Source of the DNA: Carnegiea gigantea | Taxonomy: Eukaryota; Streptophyta; Magnoliopsida; Caryophyllales; Cactaceae | Direction of reading: 5' to 3' | DNA length: 64,000 bases | Assembly (NCBI GenBank): GCA_029747015.1 | Contig: JAKOGI010001189.1 | Span: 1 to 64,000 of the forward strand | Shown: positions 10,766 through 21,493 of the stretch, one piece after another | How the letters are laid out: every line of letters starts with the position of its first letter | How positions within the stretch are numbered: position 1 is the first letter of the stretch | Notes under the pieces: generated by a model | What the model saw: only the letters and a program-made list of their open reading frames with translations | Told to the model about the DNA's origin: nothing | Database searches by the model: none | Program-made: the position numbers and the translations under genes

Positions 10766-11928
10766 TGATGCATATTTCCATATGCATCATTTTTATTCAA
10801 GTCCAATTTCAAAGAAGAAAAGGGTCACAGAAGATCATGCATGGAAATGTGCCTATTTGGTCTTCTTAAGTGAGTTCAAAGACTCGCGACACTATGGAGA
10901 GGTCAAAAAGAGGTTAAGCTTTGCTAGAAATTGGGTGTCGAATTCATCCCTGCGGAACCCGATTTTTGTGACCACTTTTGGACAAGCTCAAGTGGACCCA
11001 CAACTTGAGGGCCCATGGGCTTTTGAAGCTTAAGATGTCAGCTTTAAAATAAGCCCAATTTTATTTAATTTGGACATCATTTGATTGGGCAAAATATCAC
11101 TCAAAGATACGTTGTGCTGATCCAGTCCAGTCTGAGATAGGTGCATTGTTTGGGGCATAACTTTCAAGCCGCTTATCCAAATTGAGCAAATGAGCCCATT
11201 ATGGAAAATAGACTTCCAGGGCTTTCTAACAAGCCCAAGAACGCGTGATTTGGCCGAGTATTCTGGAAGTTATGTTCTGTTGAAGTTGAGGCAGTTGCAA
11301 GGATTAATGCTGGGAATATGAAGAGTCTTCGGTTACATATACTTGTGTGGCTGATATTGTGCACGTTTTAGATGCTTCTAGATTGATGTAATAAGCTGCA
11401 AAAATCCTAGAATATTCCTTGTAACCTCCCCCACCCCTTTTATGATGAGTCTTTTCATTTTTCTTATACTTTTCATTAGCTAGTTTTAATTGTTAGGAGT
11501 TATTTGAGTCTTTTGATTGTCTTTTGCTGAGTCTATAAAAGGGGAGGGGCAGGTGAAGCTAATCATTCAGCATTGTAAGAGATTTCCAAAGTAATACAAG
11601 CACCTTTGAGAGTGATTCTCATTTGTGTCTCAAAATTCCTAGTTCTATATCTTGAATTTGGCTCATTCAAGTGGTGTTCTAGGTTCTCTTCCTTTTCCAA
11701 GTGGAGTGATTCCTTGGTTAAGACAAGAGAATTAGCCCAAGATCAAGTCATTGAGTGGCTCCGTGAAGGATTATCTTAATTACAAGGTCTTGTTTATCCT
11801 TGTTCTTTTTGTTATTATTCTTCAAACCATCTCAAACTATCTTCGACCATATTCACTTTTCTTTGGTTGATTCTTGTTTAGTTTGAGTTTGAGTTGATTT
11901 GGTTCACTTACCACCCACATCTACATCA
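10766..11928 (+). repeat. C1 5' LTR
   Basis: Starts with a palindrome (arms TGATGCATAT and ATATGCATCA, 4-bp spacer) and ends CTACATCA. A TATA box lies at 11534-11540 and the GTGGCTCC...GGATTATC block at about 11755-11777. The 1163-bp length matches the 3' LTR (1165 bp), with scattered differences. Confidence 0.92.
11534..11540 (+). promoter_or_regulatory. TATA box of C1 5' LTR
   Basis: TATAAAA followed by GGGGAGGGGC, conserved at 14214-14220, about 21134 and 39338-39344, and altered to TATAACA in the C2 3' LTR. Likely Pol II core promoter of the C family. Confidence 0.7.
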
Positions 11929-12054
11929 ATTGGTATCAGAGCCAAGGTTCTTAAGTGACCCACATCACACCCACATACATCCCAAAAAAGCCAAATACAA
12001 AAAACAAAAAGAGGCACAAACCGGCAATCCGAAGTCTTGAAGACCAGAGAAGCA

Positions 12055-12233
12055 GCACGGTGCCCCCGTGCCACAACACACGACCGTGCCATATTTTTTT
12101 TCCAGGAATCTTCAAGTCGAGACGGAGCACGGTGCCCCCGTGCCACCCAGCACGACCGTGCCACTATACTTTTCTGCATTTCCTCAAGTCGAAGCATAGC
12201 ACGGTTCCCCAGTGCCCATTGCACGACCGTGCC
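12055..12233 (+). repeat. GC-palindrome leader module of C1 (3 copies)
   Basis: Three sense-orientation copies of GCACGG-N-CCGTGCC followed by CACGACCGTGCC between the primer-binding site and the gag start. The third is slightly degraded (GCACGGTTCCCCAGTGCCC). Confidence 0.85.
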
Positions 12234-12311
12234 CTCCCTCCTCTTCTCCAAAACAGCCTTTTTCTAGCCTAAACACATAAACCACAAAGAACCCTTAAGC
12301 ATTCATCCATC

Positions 12312-13480
12312 ATGATTTCTCTTGGGAACTTGAGAAAAGAGATTGCTTTGATTGAAAAGGAGATGGTCATCCTTGAAACTCAAAAGTTTCGTGGCCAAAA
12401 AGAAGATTTCCCTTACTGGATTTCCAAAGTGGATCAAGTCTTCACTCGCTAGAATATTGACGAGCAAGAGAAGTTTAAAGTGGTTATCGAGAAGCTCCGA
12501 GGCCATGCGCTTGAATGGTGGGAAAAGTACAAGTATAAGAGGAAGAAGAGAGGAAAAAGTAAGATCAGAACATGGGATAAGTTAAGAGGTAAATTAATGG
12601 ATACTTTCACTCCAACCTCTTACTTACACAAGCATCCATTTGTTTCCTTTGAGGTAAACGGCTTTAATTCCTCTTCTAAAACCCTTCATTTCAACAAGGG
12701 AACTCCAATGAGTGCTTGTAACTCTAGCTCTACTTCCTTCTTTTATTTGGAGAAACTTAACTCCAACAAAGATGAAGAGATCCTTGGAGAAAAAGGGTCG
12801 GGCCTAGTTGACCTACCTCTTGTTTTTGGTGACTGTGGTGATGAAGAGACCTTTGAACTTGAGGCCAAAAGATCCGAGTTGAAGCAAGAAGAGATTGTGC
12901 AAGAAATTGAGCAATCCTTCACCTAAGAAGGGTGCCAAGAAGATAATGAGGTGAATTTGAGCATAACCCCAAGAATTGAAGAGCATGTAGTTAAAGACCT
13001 TGAAGTGATGAAGCCATGTAGGGTGGCTGAAGAGTTTGAACAACTCTTGATTCAAGAAGTACGCCCTACCGAACTCCAAGCACCCGAGTTGGAGGCATGG
13101 GGGGTTATTGAAGAAGTTGAGCAACTCTTGACCCAAGAAGAATTCACCTTAACCCCCATTCAACCTTCCCAACCCCCCAAGCCACAAAAGGACCGACAAG
13201 CCTTAAACCTCATTCATCCTTCCCAAACCCTTGCCCCCAAAGAAGATTTCCCACTTCCGCCTCTTCTCCTCACCAGGTATGACCCGGTTTATCATCCTCC
13301 CCTCACCCTCTTCTATATCTCTCTAGAGGTGATGCCCTGTGACCTCCTTCCCCCAAAGCTCCCATATTGTAAGCGCGACCCCTTTCTTGAGAGGCTTGCC
13401 AACCCTTTGAGTTTGAGGACAAACTCAAAACAACCCGGGGAGTATGATGCATATTTCCATATGCATCATTTTTATTAAAG
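12312..13480 (+). pseudogene. C1 gag with C-terminal extension, broken
   Basis: The frame begins near 12312 (MISLGNLRKEIALIEKE). It codes for a shortened capsid region with LRGHALEWWEKYKYKRKK and then an acidic segment (EILGEKGSGLVDLPLVF, CGDEETFELEAKRSELKQ) followed by EVEQLLTQEE and a proline-rich stretch. Stops at about 12450 and at 12924-12926 split it into ORFs 12480-12926 and 12951-13478. The CCHC knuckle present in C2 is missing here. The last ORF crosses the polypurine tract and ends in the 3' LTR. Gag would form the particle that packages element RNA. I do not recognise the post-capsid extension. It is not protease. Confidence 0.7.
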
Positions 13481-14609
13481 TCCAATTTCAAAGAAGAAAA
13501 GGGTCAAAGAAGATCATGCTTGGAAGTGTGCTTATTTGGTCTTTTTAAGTGAGTTCAAAGACTCGCGACACTATGGAGAGGTCAAAAAGAGGTTAAGCTT
13601 TGCTAGAAATTGGGTGCCGAATTCATCCCTGCGGAACCCGATTTTTGTGACCACTTTTGGACAAGCTCAAGTGGACCCACAACTTGAGGGCCCATGTGCT
13701 TTTGAAGCTTAAAGATTTCAGCTTTCAAATAAGCCCAAGTTTGTTTAATTTGGACATCATTTGATTGGGCAAAATATCACTCAAAGATACGTTATGCTGA
13801 TCCAGTCCAGTTTGAGATAGGTGCATTGTTTGGGCTATAACTTTCAAACCGCTTATCCAAATTGAGCAAATGAGCCCATTCTGGAAAATAGACTTCCAGG
13901 GCTTTCTAAAAAGCCCAAGAACGCGTGATTTGGCCGAGTATTTTGGAAGTTATGCTCTGTTGAAGTTGAGGCAGTTGCAAGGATTAATGCTGGGAATATG
14001 AAGAGTCTTAGGTTACATATATTTGTGTGGCTGATATTGTGCACGGTTTAGATGCTTCTAGATTGATGTAATCAGCTGCAAAAATCCTAGAATATTCCTT
14101 GTAACCTCCCCCACCCCCTTTTATGATGTGTCTTTCATTTTTCTTAGACTTTTCATTAGCTAGTTTTAATTGTTAGGAGTTATTTGAGTCTTTTGATTGT
14201 CTTTTGTTGAGTCTATAAAAGGGGAGGGGCATGTGAAGCTAATCATTCAGCATTGTAAGAGATTTGCAAAGTAATACAAGCACCTTTGAGAGTGATTCTC
14301 ATTTGTGTCTCAAAAATTCCTCGTTCTATATCTTGAATTTGGCTAATTCAAGTGGTGTTCTAGGTTCTCTATCTTTTCCAATTGGAGTGATTCCTTGGTT
14401 AAGACAAGAGAATTAGCCCAAGGTCAAGTCATTGAGTGGCTCCGTGAAGGATTATCTCAATTACAAGATCTTGTTTATCCTTGTTCTTTTTGTTGTTATT
14501 CTTCAAACCATCTCAAACTATCTTCCACCATATTCACTTTTCTTTGGTTGATTCTTGTTTAGTTTGAGTTTGAGTTGATTTGGTTCACTTACCACCCACA
14601 TCTACATCA
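13445..14609 (+). repeat. C1 3' LTR
   Basis: Same ends as the 5' LTR, with a TATA box at 14214-14220. It differs from the 5' LTR at diagnostic positions near the start (TTATTAAAG versus TTATTCAAG; CATGCTTGG versus CATGCATGG), which is useful for tracing the copy at 20374. Confidence 0.92.
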
Positions 14610-17600
14610 CATAGTATGGGCTTAAATCAGCCACATTGAAAGTGGCGGACACCCTATAGTCTCCGGGGAGGTCTATCTTGTATGCATTTGGGCCAATTTT
14701 CTCAAGGACTTCAAATGGTCCATCCGACCTTGGTAATAACTTGGATTTCCGCTTGCTTGGGAATCTCTCTTTCCTTAAATGGACCCACACTAGGTCCCCG
14801 GGCTGAAAATGAGCTTCTCTTCTCTTCATGTTGGCGTAGAACTTAGCTTGCTCATTGAACTTTTCAATCCTTTCTCTCACCTTAGCATGAAGCTCTTGGA
14901 CCTCCTTTGCTCTCTTCTCGGCTTCCCAACTAAATTTAGTGGGGTTAGGAATAGGAACAAGATCAATGGGAGTCCGTGGGTTGTTGCCACACACAACTTG
15001 GAAGGGTGAGAGGCCCGTGGCCTTGCTTGGGGCTCGGTTGAATGCAAACTCCGCATGGCAAAGTAGTTCATCCCAACTTTTAATGTTCTTCTTCACCAAG
15101 CCCCGAAGTAATGTGCCCAAAGTGCGGTTTGTTACCTCGGTTTGGCCGTCCGTTTGGGGATGGCATGAGGTGCTGAATTTGAGGTGAGTACCAAGCTTCC
15201 TACATAATGTGAGCCAAAAATGACTCAAGAACTTAGTGTCACGATCGGACACCATACTCCTTGGTATTCCATGCAACCGCACAATCTCTTTGAAGTAAAG
15301 ATTGGCCACTTGTGAAGCATCAAAGGGGGTGTGACATGCCACGAAGTGGGCCATCTTGGAGAATCTATCAACCACTACCATGATAGAGTCTTTGTGCCTT
15401 TGAGTCCTTGGTGACCCCGTGATGAAGTCCAAGCTAATATCTTCCCAAGGCCCTTGAGGAACCGGCACGGGGGTGTAAAGACCTTGAGGCCGTATGTGAT
15501 CCTTAGCAAGTTGGCAAGTAGAGCATCTTTTAATGAAGTGCTCCACATCTCTTGACATTTTGGGCCAAAAGTAATGCTCCTTAAGCATAGAGCATGTCTT
15601 CTCAACTCCAAAATGGCCGGCTAGAGCTCCCCCATGGAGGTCTTGAATCAAAAGCTCTCTAAACCCACATTTAGGAATGCAAAGTCGGTTTCCCTTGAAG
15701 AGGAATCCGTCCTCTAGGTGGAAAGGGCCGTGGGCATGGCTAGAAAATTTTTCAAGGATGGTCTTGAAATCTTCGTCTTGGGTATACATAGCCTTGATGC
15801 ACTCAAACCCAAGTACCTTGGATTCAAGAGTAGAGAGCAAGAGATATCTTCTTGATAATGCATCGGCCCCTTTGTTCATTTGGCCGGATTTGTGGTGGAT
15901 CACAAAGTGGAAGGATTGCAAGAACTCTACCCACTTGGCATGTCGTGGATTGAGCTTATTTTGTCCTTGGATGAACTTCAAGGCTTGATGATCCGTATGG
16001 AGGATGAACTCGCCTGCCACCAAGTAATGCCGCCAATGTTCCAATGCCCTCACTAAGGCATAGAACTCCTTGTCATATGTAGAATACTTCCTTTTGGCGT
16101 CATTGAGCTTCTCACTAAAATAGGCAATGGGCCTCTTCTCTTGTGACAACACGGCCCCGATGCCAACCCTGGACGCATCACATTCTACCTCAAAAACTTT
16201 GGAAAAGCTAGGCAGTGCAAGGATGGGTGCACTAGTAAGCCTCTCCTTGATCTCTTCAAAGGCACGTTGGGCCTTCTCATTCCACTCAAAGTGCTTGGCC
16301 TTAAGGATTTCGGTCATGGGTGCCATGATGGAGCTAAAATTGCTTACAAACCTCCCATAAAAGGAAGCCAAACCATGGAAACTCCGGACTTGTTGGATTG
16401 ACATGGGGGTAGGCCACTCACGGATGGCCTTGATCTTCTCTTCATCCGCTTGGATGCCTTCGGCCGACACCACATACCCCAAGAACTTTACTTGAGGAGT
16501 GAAGAAGTGGCACTTCTCTAGGTTGCCATAAAGTTGCTCTTGTGCCAAGACACTTAAAACATCATGCAAGTGCTTGGAGTGCTCTTCTTCTCCACGGCTG
16601 TACACCAAAATGTCGTTGAAATACACAACGACATATCTCCCAATGAATGGTTTGAGAACTTGGTTCATTAGCCTCATGAATGTGCTTGGTGCATTAGTCA
16701 ACCCAAAGGGCATGACAAGCCACTCATATAGGCCACCCTTGGTTTTAAAAGCCGTCTTCCATTCATCCCCTTCAAAGATCCGTATTTGATAATTGCCACT
16801 TCTTAGATCAATCTTTGAGAATATAGTGGCCCCATGAAGCTCATCTAGCAAATCCTCCAACCTTGGGATAGGGTACCGGTATTTGATGGTGATCTTGTTG
16901 ATGGCTCTACTATCAATACACATTCTCATGCTCCCGTCTTTCTTGGGCACAAGTAGAGCCGGAACGGCACATGGACTCAAGCTCTCACGGATCAAGCCCT
17001 TGGCTAGGAGCTCATCCACTTGTCTTTGAACCTCTTGTGTCTCTTGAGGGTTCATCCGGTAGGCCGGTCTATTTGGGAGGGTGGCACCCGGGAAGAGGTC
17101 GATTTTATGTTGGATGGATCTTTTGGGGGGTAGGCCATGAGATATTTCTTGTGGGAAGACGTGGGCAAAGGCTTGTAGGAGTGAGGTAAGTAAAGGATGG
17201 GAAGATTCCTTTACCTTGGCCGGTTCTTGGCCTAAAAGGATCCACTCTTTAAAGTCTTCGAACTCATGGAGTTGAGAGTGGAGTAAGATGGTGAGAAAGA
17301 CATCCAACTTGGGATTGTCTTGAGGGTTCTTTTGTGGGCTAGGCTTGAGGGGAGTGAGGGTGATTTTCTTGTTGTCTTTTGTGAAGGTGTAGGTATTCTT
17401 TCGACCATTATGCATCACCCTTCTATCAAAGAGCCATGGTCGGCCCAAAAGAACATGGCAAGCATCCATAGGCACTATGTCACACCATATCTCATCTTTA
17501 TACGACTTTCCAATGGAAAAAGTAAGCAAACATCGAGCAGTAATTTGCAAACCCTTACCTTGGTTGAGCCACTGAATTGTGTAAGGATTTGGGTGAGGTG

Positions 17601-19080
17601 TGACCGGAATCTTGAGCTTGTCCACCATGGTTTTTGAGGTCACATTAGCACAGCTTCCCCCATCGATGATGAGAGAACACACCTTGCCACTCACGGTGCA
17701 CCTTGTATGAAAGATGCTCCCCCTTTGCTCCATGTTGTCTTGAGAAGCAATCCCACTTAGAGCCCTTCTAATCACTAGTAGTTCCCCTTCATCCGGGCCC
17801 TCTTCTACCTCTTCCAACATTTCGGCCATGTACACCTCCTTTTCTCCTCCATTTTCCTCTTCCTCAACCTCTAGCTCCTCTAAGGACTCTTGATATTCGA
17901 CTAGAGATACCATTCTCTTGTTTGGACATTCGGAAGCGTAATGTCCAAGACCTTGACAACGAAAGCATCGAACTTTACTAGGGGGTTTTGATGGTGGCTT
18001 AGATGGTGTTTGTGGGGGGGCTGTTTGAGGGGGTTTCGGGTTTGGGGGTGGAGAAGGTTTTTGAGGAGTGAATGGGGGCTTTTGAAAGCCATAGGGTCGT
18101 GGGGTAGGCTTAGAGATGGGGTTCTTGCCTTTGAGCTTCTTTTGTTTTTCTACCTTGTGAGCTAAAGCACTTAACTCATCAAGGGAGGTGTAGGGGTGCA
18201 ATTCCACTGCATGAGCAATTTGTTCATCAAGCCCACTCAAGTAACGAATCAAGGTTTGGGAATCATCTTCCCTCAAATCACACTTTAGAAGAAGTTGTTC
18301 AAAGTCCCTAATGTACTCCTCTACACTCTTTGAACCTTGTTGGAGGTGGTGGAGTTTAAGGAAATTGTCTTGAAGATAGTGTGGGGGTAAGAACTTGGCC
18401 TTAAGTTTGGATTTCATTTGCTCCCAAGTCTTTATCTTACTTTTGCCCTTTCTCACCCTCTTGGACACAACATTAGACCACCATATGGAAGCATATTTAC
18501 GGAGTTTCAAGGCTATTAGCTTTACCTTTTTGCTTTCCGGGATGTCCTTGTATTCAAATACTCTTTCCACCGTTTGAAGCCAATCAAGGAAGATGTCCGG
18601 GTCTAGTTGTCCTTCGAACTCCGGAATGTCGATTTTAAAGTCTCCAAAGCTTTGTCCCCTTGATCTTTGATGTCGTTGGGACCTTGGTGCAAGCTCCCCT
18701 TCACTTGAGTCACTAATGGGGTTGCTTCCCTCGGAGTCATCCGAGTCTTGATGCTTGCTTGGACTCTTTGAACTCCATAAACCTCTCCTCTTTTCTTCCA
18801 TAAGTTGTCCTAGTTGCTTTTGGAGATACTTTAGTTGAGCTTCTACCTCGGCTTTCTCCCTCAGGGCTTGCTCGGCCACTTGCTCGGGTGTGAGGCTAGA
18901 AGACATTTTGGCTTTGGAATAGAGAAAGAGTGTTTTGGGATGGGGAGAGGTAGGCACGGTCGTGCTAGCAGGCACGGCCTGACCGTGCTGAGCTACTGGC
19001 GAAGAAGTGCTGGGCTGGAATTGTGGCACGGTCGTGCTCAGGTGGCACGGTGTGCCCGTGCCAACTTTCTGGTTGGGCAC
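14610..19080 (-). CDS. Array A internal 2: gag-pol polyprotein (one long open frame)
   Basis: A single minus-strand frame of about 1490 codons. Approximate residues: leader-encoded extension 1-58, conventional gag Met at 59 (MSSSLTPEQ), capsid 150-320, CCHC knuckle 370-387 (CFRCQGLGHYASEC), protease near 473 (LIIDGGSCAN), RT with catalytic box near 821, RNase H from about 967 (ECDAS), integrase zinc finger near 1185 (CSTCQLAK), DDE core about 1215-1315, C-terminal domain ending DLSPYY, where C1 interrupts it. The catalytic RT motif reads YFND instead of YFDD (GAC to AAC near 16617), which should abolish polymerase activity. RNase H reads DASRVGIG, where relatives have DASGVGIG. It is otherwise the best preserved copy. 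The severed tail is at 10555-10760. Confidence 0.9.
18953..19062 (-). repeat. GC-palindrome leader module of A internal 2 (2 copies)
   Basis: Same arrangement as at 9347-9456, between the primer-binding site and the gag ATG at 18906, in sense orientation. Confidence 0.85.
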
Positions 19081-19179
19081 GGCTGAGATTTTGCGGAGGA
19101 TGTGTTTGGGCTGTTTTTGTGGTTCTTGTGTTTGGGAGTGTGTTTGGGTGATGGAAGCTCGGCCAAGATGGTAGCCTAA

Positions 19180-19191
19180 GCTCTGATACCA
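19180..19191 (-). other. Primer-binding site, A internal 2
   Basis: TGGTATCAGAGC on the minus strand, 3 bp from LTR3. Confidence 0.9.
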
Positions 19192-19194
19192 ATT

Positions 19195-20313
19195 TGATGG
19201 AGATTTGGAAGAAGAAGAACCAACTCACAACTTGCTTTAAAGTAAAACACGAAAATGAAGGAGGATAAGCTGAAAATGGAGAGGAGGAACCAAGAGTTTG
19301 GATAGTCAAGTGACCTTGCAAGGGATAATCCGAGGAGCCACCCTTGGAGAACACTTGGGCAATCTCTTTGTATCAACTAGTTACAGAATTTAAACACCTT
19401 CTAGTTGAGAGAAAGAGACCTAGAGACCCACTTGAGTTGCCAAGCTCAAGATATAACACTAGGAGTTTTTGTAGAGAGAGTTTGAGAACTCACAAATTCA
19501 TTCATTCAAAGTTGGTTCCAAAATGAGGCTCAAGCTAGTTTTTATCAGCTTATGGCCGAGTTCCCCCCCCTTTCCATGCAGCAAAAACAAGGCCAAGTAC
19601 ATTTGGGAGAGGGAAACACATTACATCCATCACTCATCTATCTTAACACATCACTACTAGCTTAATCTACTTCTTTAGGGGCCATGATGCCTCCCAAATG
19701 ATGTGTCAAGTTTACAAAGGTTCTAAAATGCAGCAAAAGCAATCAACTCAGCAAGTAGATGAAGCAAAACCCAAGAAATCAGCCCACTTGTACCGGCTAG
19801 GAAGAAACCGGTTAAAGGGGGGTTTTGCTTGTCCTTTTGGCTGGATAAAACCAACACAAGGGGGTGCTTTGGATGGGATTTGAACCCTTGACTTGATAAA
19901 TATTTATGTCCCCTTTCATGCTGCAAAATTTCAGAAAGAGTGGACTTAAGTTGGTGGCCCCATTTCTTCCTTAATTCGGATGCTGCTGTTTTGGCGCCCA
20001 GCCTGCGCACTTGGAAAGATCTTGCTGATTGACTAACCAAACGACCTTCAAATCCTTTGCAACTTGTTTTATTGGATTCCTAACATCTTAAACTTAAAGA
20101 GAGGGGGCAAGGCAGTCATTCATCCCCTCACCTTCAAGTCCCAAAAGATGCACAAAACCGGGCCAATTTCCGGTTGAATCTGCCCATGTTCTGTCCGAAT
20201 GCTCTACGACTTTCTTGACCAAGGCATGGATGTTCTTGACTTTCTTGGGGCTTGAGGGGGTGTGTGGAGTTGCTGGTTGTGCATTTGGAGTTTGATCATG
20301 ATGGTCCCCATCA
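19195..20313 (-). repeat. Array A LTR3
   Basis: 1119 bp, TGATGGAG...CCCCATCA, colinear with LTR2 and LTR4. B-box-like GGTTCAAATCC on the minus strand at 19876-19886. Confidence 0.9.
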
Positions 20314-20373
20314 TTCCCCCCAGCTTGAATGGAGTTTGACCTCAAACTCGGCAACTCTTCTTCTTCATCATAG
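20314..20373 (-). pseudogene. Scrap of an A polyprotein 3' end next to LTR3
   Basis: About 60 bp holding the polypurine tract and the integrase-tail codons EEEELPSLRSNSIQAGG, ending in CATAG exactly where the C-type LTR begins. It is the counterpart of 10706-10765, so it belongs to a duplicated copy of the C1-bearing unit whose remainder has been deleted. Confidence 0.85.
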
Positions 20374-21312
20374 TGATGCATATTTCCATATGCATCATTT
20401 TTATTCAAGTCCAATTTCAAAGAAGAAAAGGGTCAAAGAAGATCATGCATGGAAATGTGCCTATTTGGTCTTCTTAAGTGAGTTCAAAGACTCGCGACAC
20501 TATGGAGAAGTCAAAAAGAGGTTAAGCTTTGCTAGAAATTTGGTGCCGAATTCATCCCTGCGGAACCCGATTTTTGTGACCACTTTTGGACAAGCTCAAG
20601 TGGACCCACAACTTGAGGGCCCATGGGCTTTTGAAGCTTAAGATTTCATCTTTCAAATAAGCCAATATTAATTTGGACATCATTTGATTGGGCAAAATAT
20701 CACTCAAAGATACGTTATGCTGATCCAGTCCAGTATGAGATAGGTGCATTGTTTGGGCCATAACTTTCAAACCGCTTATCCAAATTGAGCAAATGAGCCC
20801 ATTCTGGAAAATAGACTTCCAGGCTTTCTAACAAGCCCAAGAACGCGTGATTTGGCCGAGTATTCTGGAAGTTATGCTCTGTTGAAGTTGAGGCAGTTGC
20901 AAGGATTAATGTTGGGAATATGAAGAGTCTTAGGTTACATATATTTGTGTGGCTGATATTGTGCACGTTTTAGATGCTTCTAGATTGATGTAATCAGCTG
21001 CAAAAATCCTAGAATATTCCTTGTAACCTCCCCCACCCCTTTATGATGAGTCTTTTCATTTTTCTTAGACTTTTCATTAGCTAGTTTTAATTGTTAGGAG
21101 TTATTTGAGTCCTTTGATTGTCTTTTGCTAAGTCTATAAAAAGGGGAGGGGCATGTGAAGCTATTCATTCAGCATTGTAAGAAATTTCCAAAGAGTAATT
21201 ACAAGCACCTGAGATTGATCTCATTGTGTCTCAAAATCTAGTTCTATATTTGCATTTGGCTTCATCAAGTGTGTTCTTATGTCTCTCCTTTCCCAATTTG
21301 GAGTGAGTCCTG
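20374..21312 (+). repeat. Partial C-family LTR at the same target site as C1
   Basis: Starts with the C palindrome immediately after CATAG, as C1 does at 10766. It shares the C1 5' LTR variants (TTATTCAAG, CATGCATGG), not those of the 3' LTR. A TATA box is near 21134. From about 21180 it carries many small deletions, and it breaks off near 21312, where A-type LTR sequence starts. No second CATAG follows. Best read as a duplicated C1 5' LTR with a deletion to its right. Confidence 0.85.
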
Positions 21313-21493
21313 TTCAAGTCCCAAAAGATGCACAAAACCGGGCCAATTTCCGGTTGAATCTGCCCATGTTCTGTTCGAATGCTCTACGACTTCCTTGACC
21401 AAGGCATGGATGTTCTTGACTTCCTTGGGGCTTGAGTGGGTGTGTGGAGTTGCTGGTTGTGCATTTGGAGTTTGATCATGATGGTCCCCATCA
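21313..21493 (-). repeat. Array A LTR fragment (3' LTR remnant of internal 3)
   Basis: Matches the last about 180 bp of the A LTRs, from TTCAAGTCCC to CCCCATCA, next to the polypurine tract of internal 3. The junction with the C LTR lies within a short similarity (GTTCAAG versus GTTAAG), suggesting a deletion joining two copies. Confidence 0.8.

Larger units (their letters stand above)
10766..14609 (+). mobile_element. Element C1: gag-only LTR retrotransposon, TSD CATAG
   Basis: About 3.8 kb on the plus strand: LTR 10766-11928, primer-binding site TGGTATCAGAGC at 11931-11942, internal 11929-13444, LTR 13445-14609. CATAG flanks both sides (10761-10765 and 14610-14614). Removing the element restores the integrase sequence found uninterrupted at about 4998-5020 and 21538-21560. 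No protease, RT or integrase is present, so it would depend on proteins supplied in trans. This fits the TR-GAG class of plant non-autonomous elements. Confidence 0.92.

Noticed and set aside
10766..14609. C1 as a MITE or DNA transposon because of its palindromic end
   Set aside because: Long direct repeats, a primer-binding site, a purine tract and a 5-bp TSD show an LTR retroelement.
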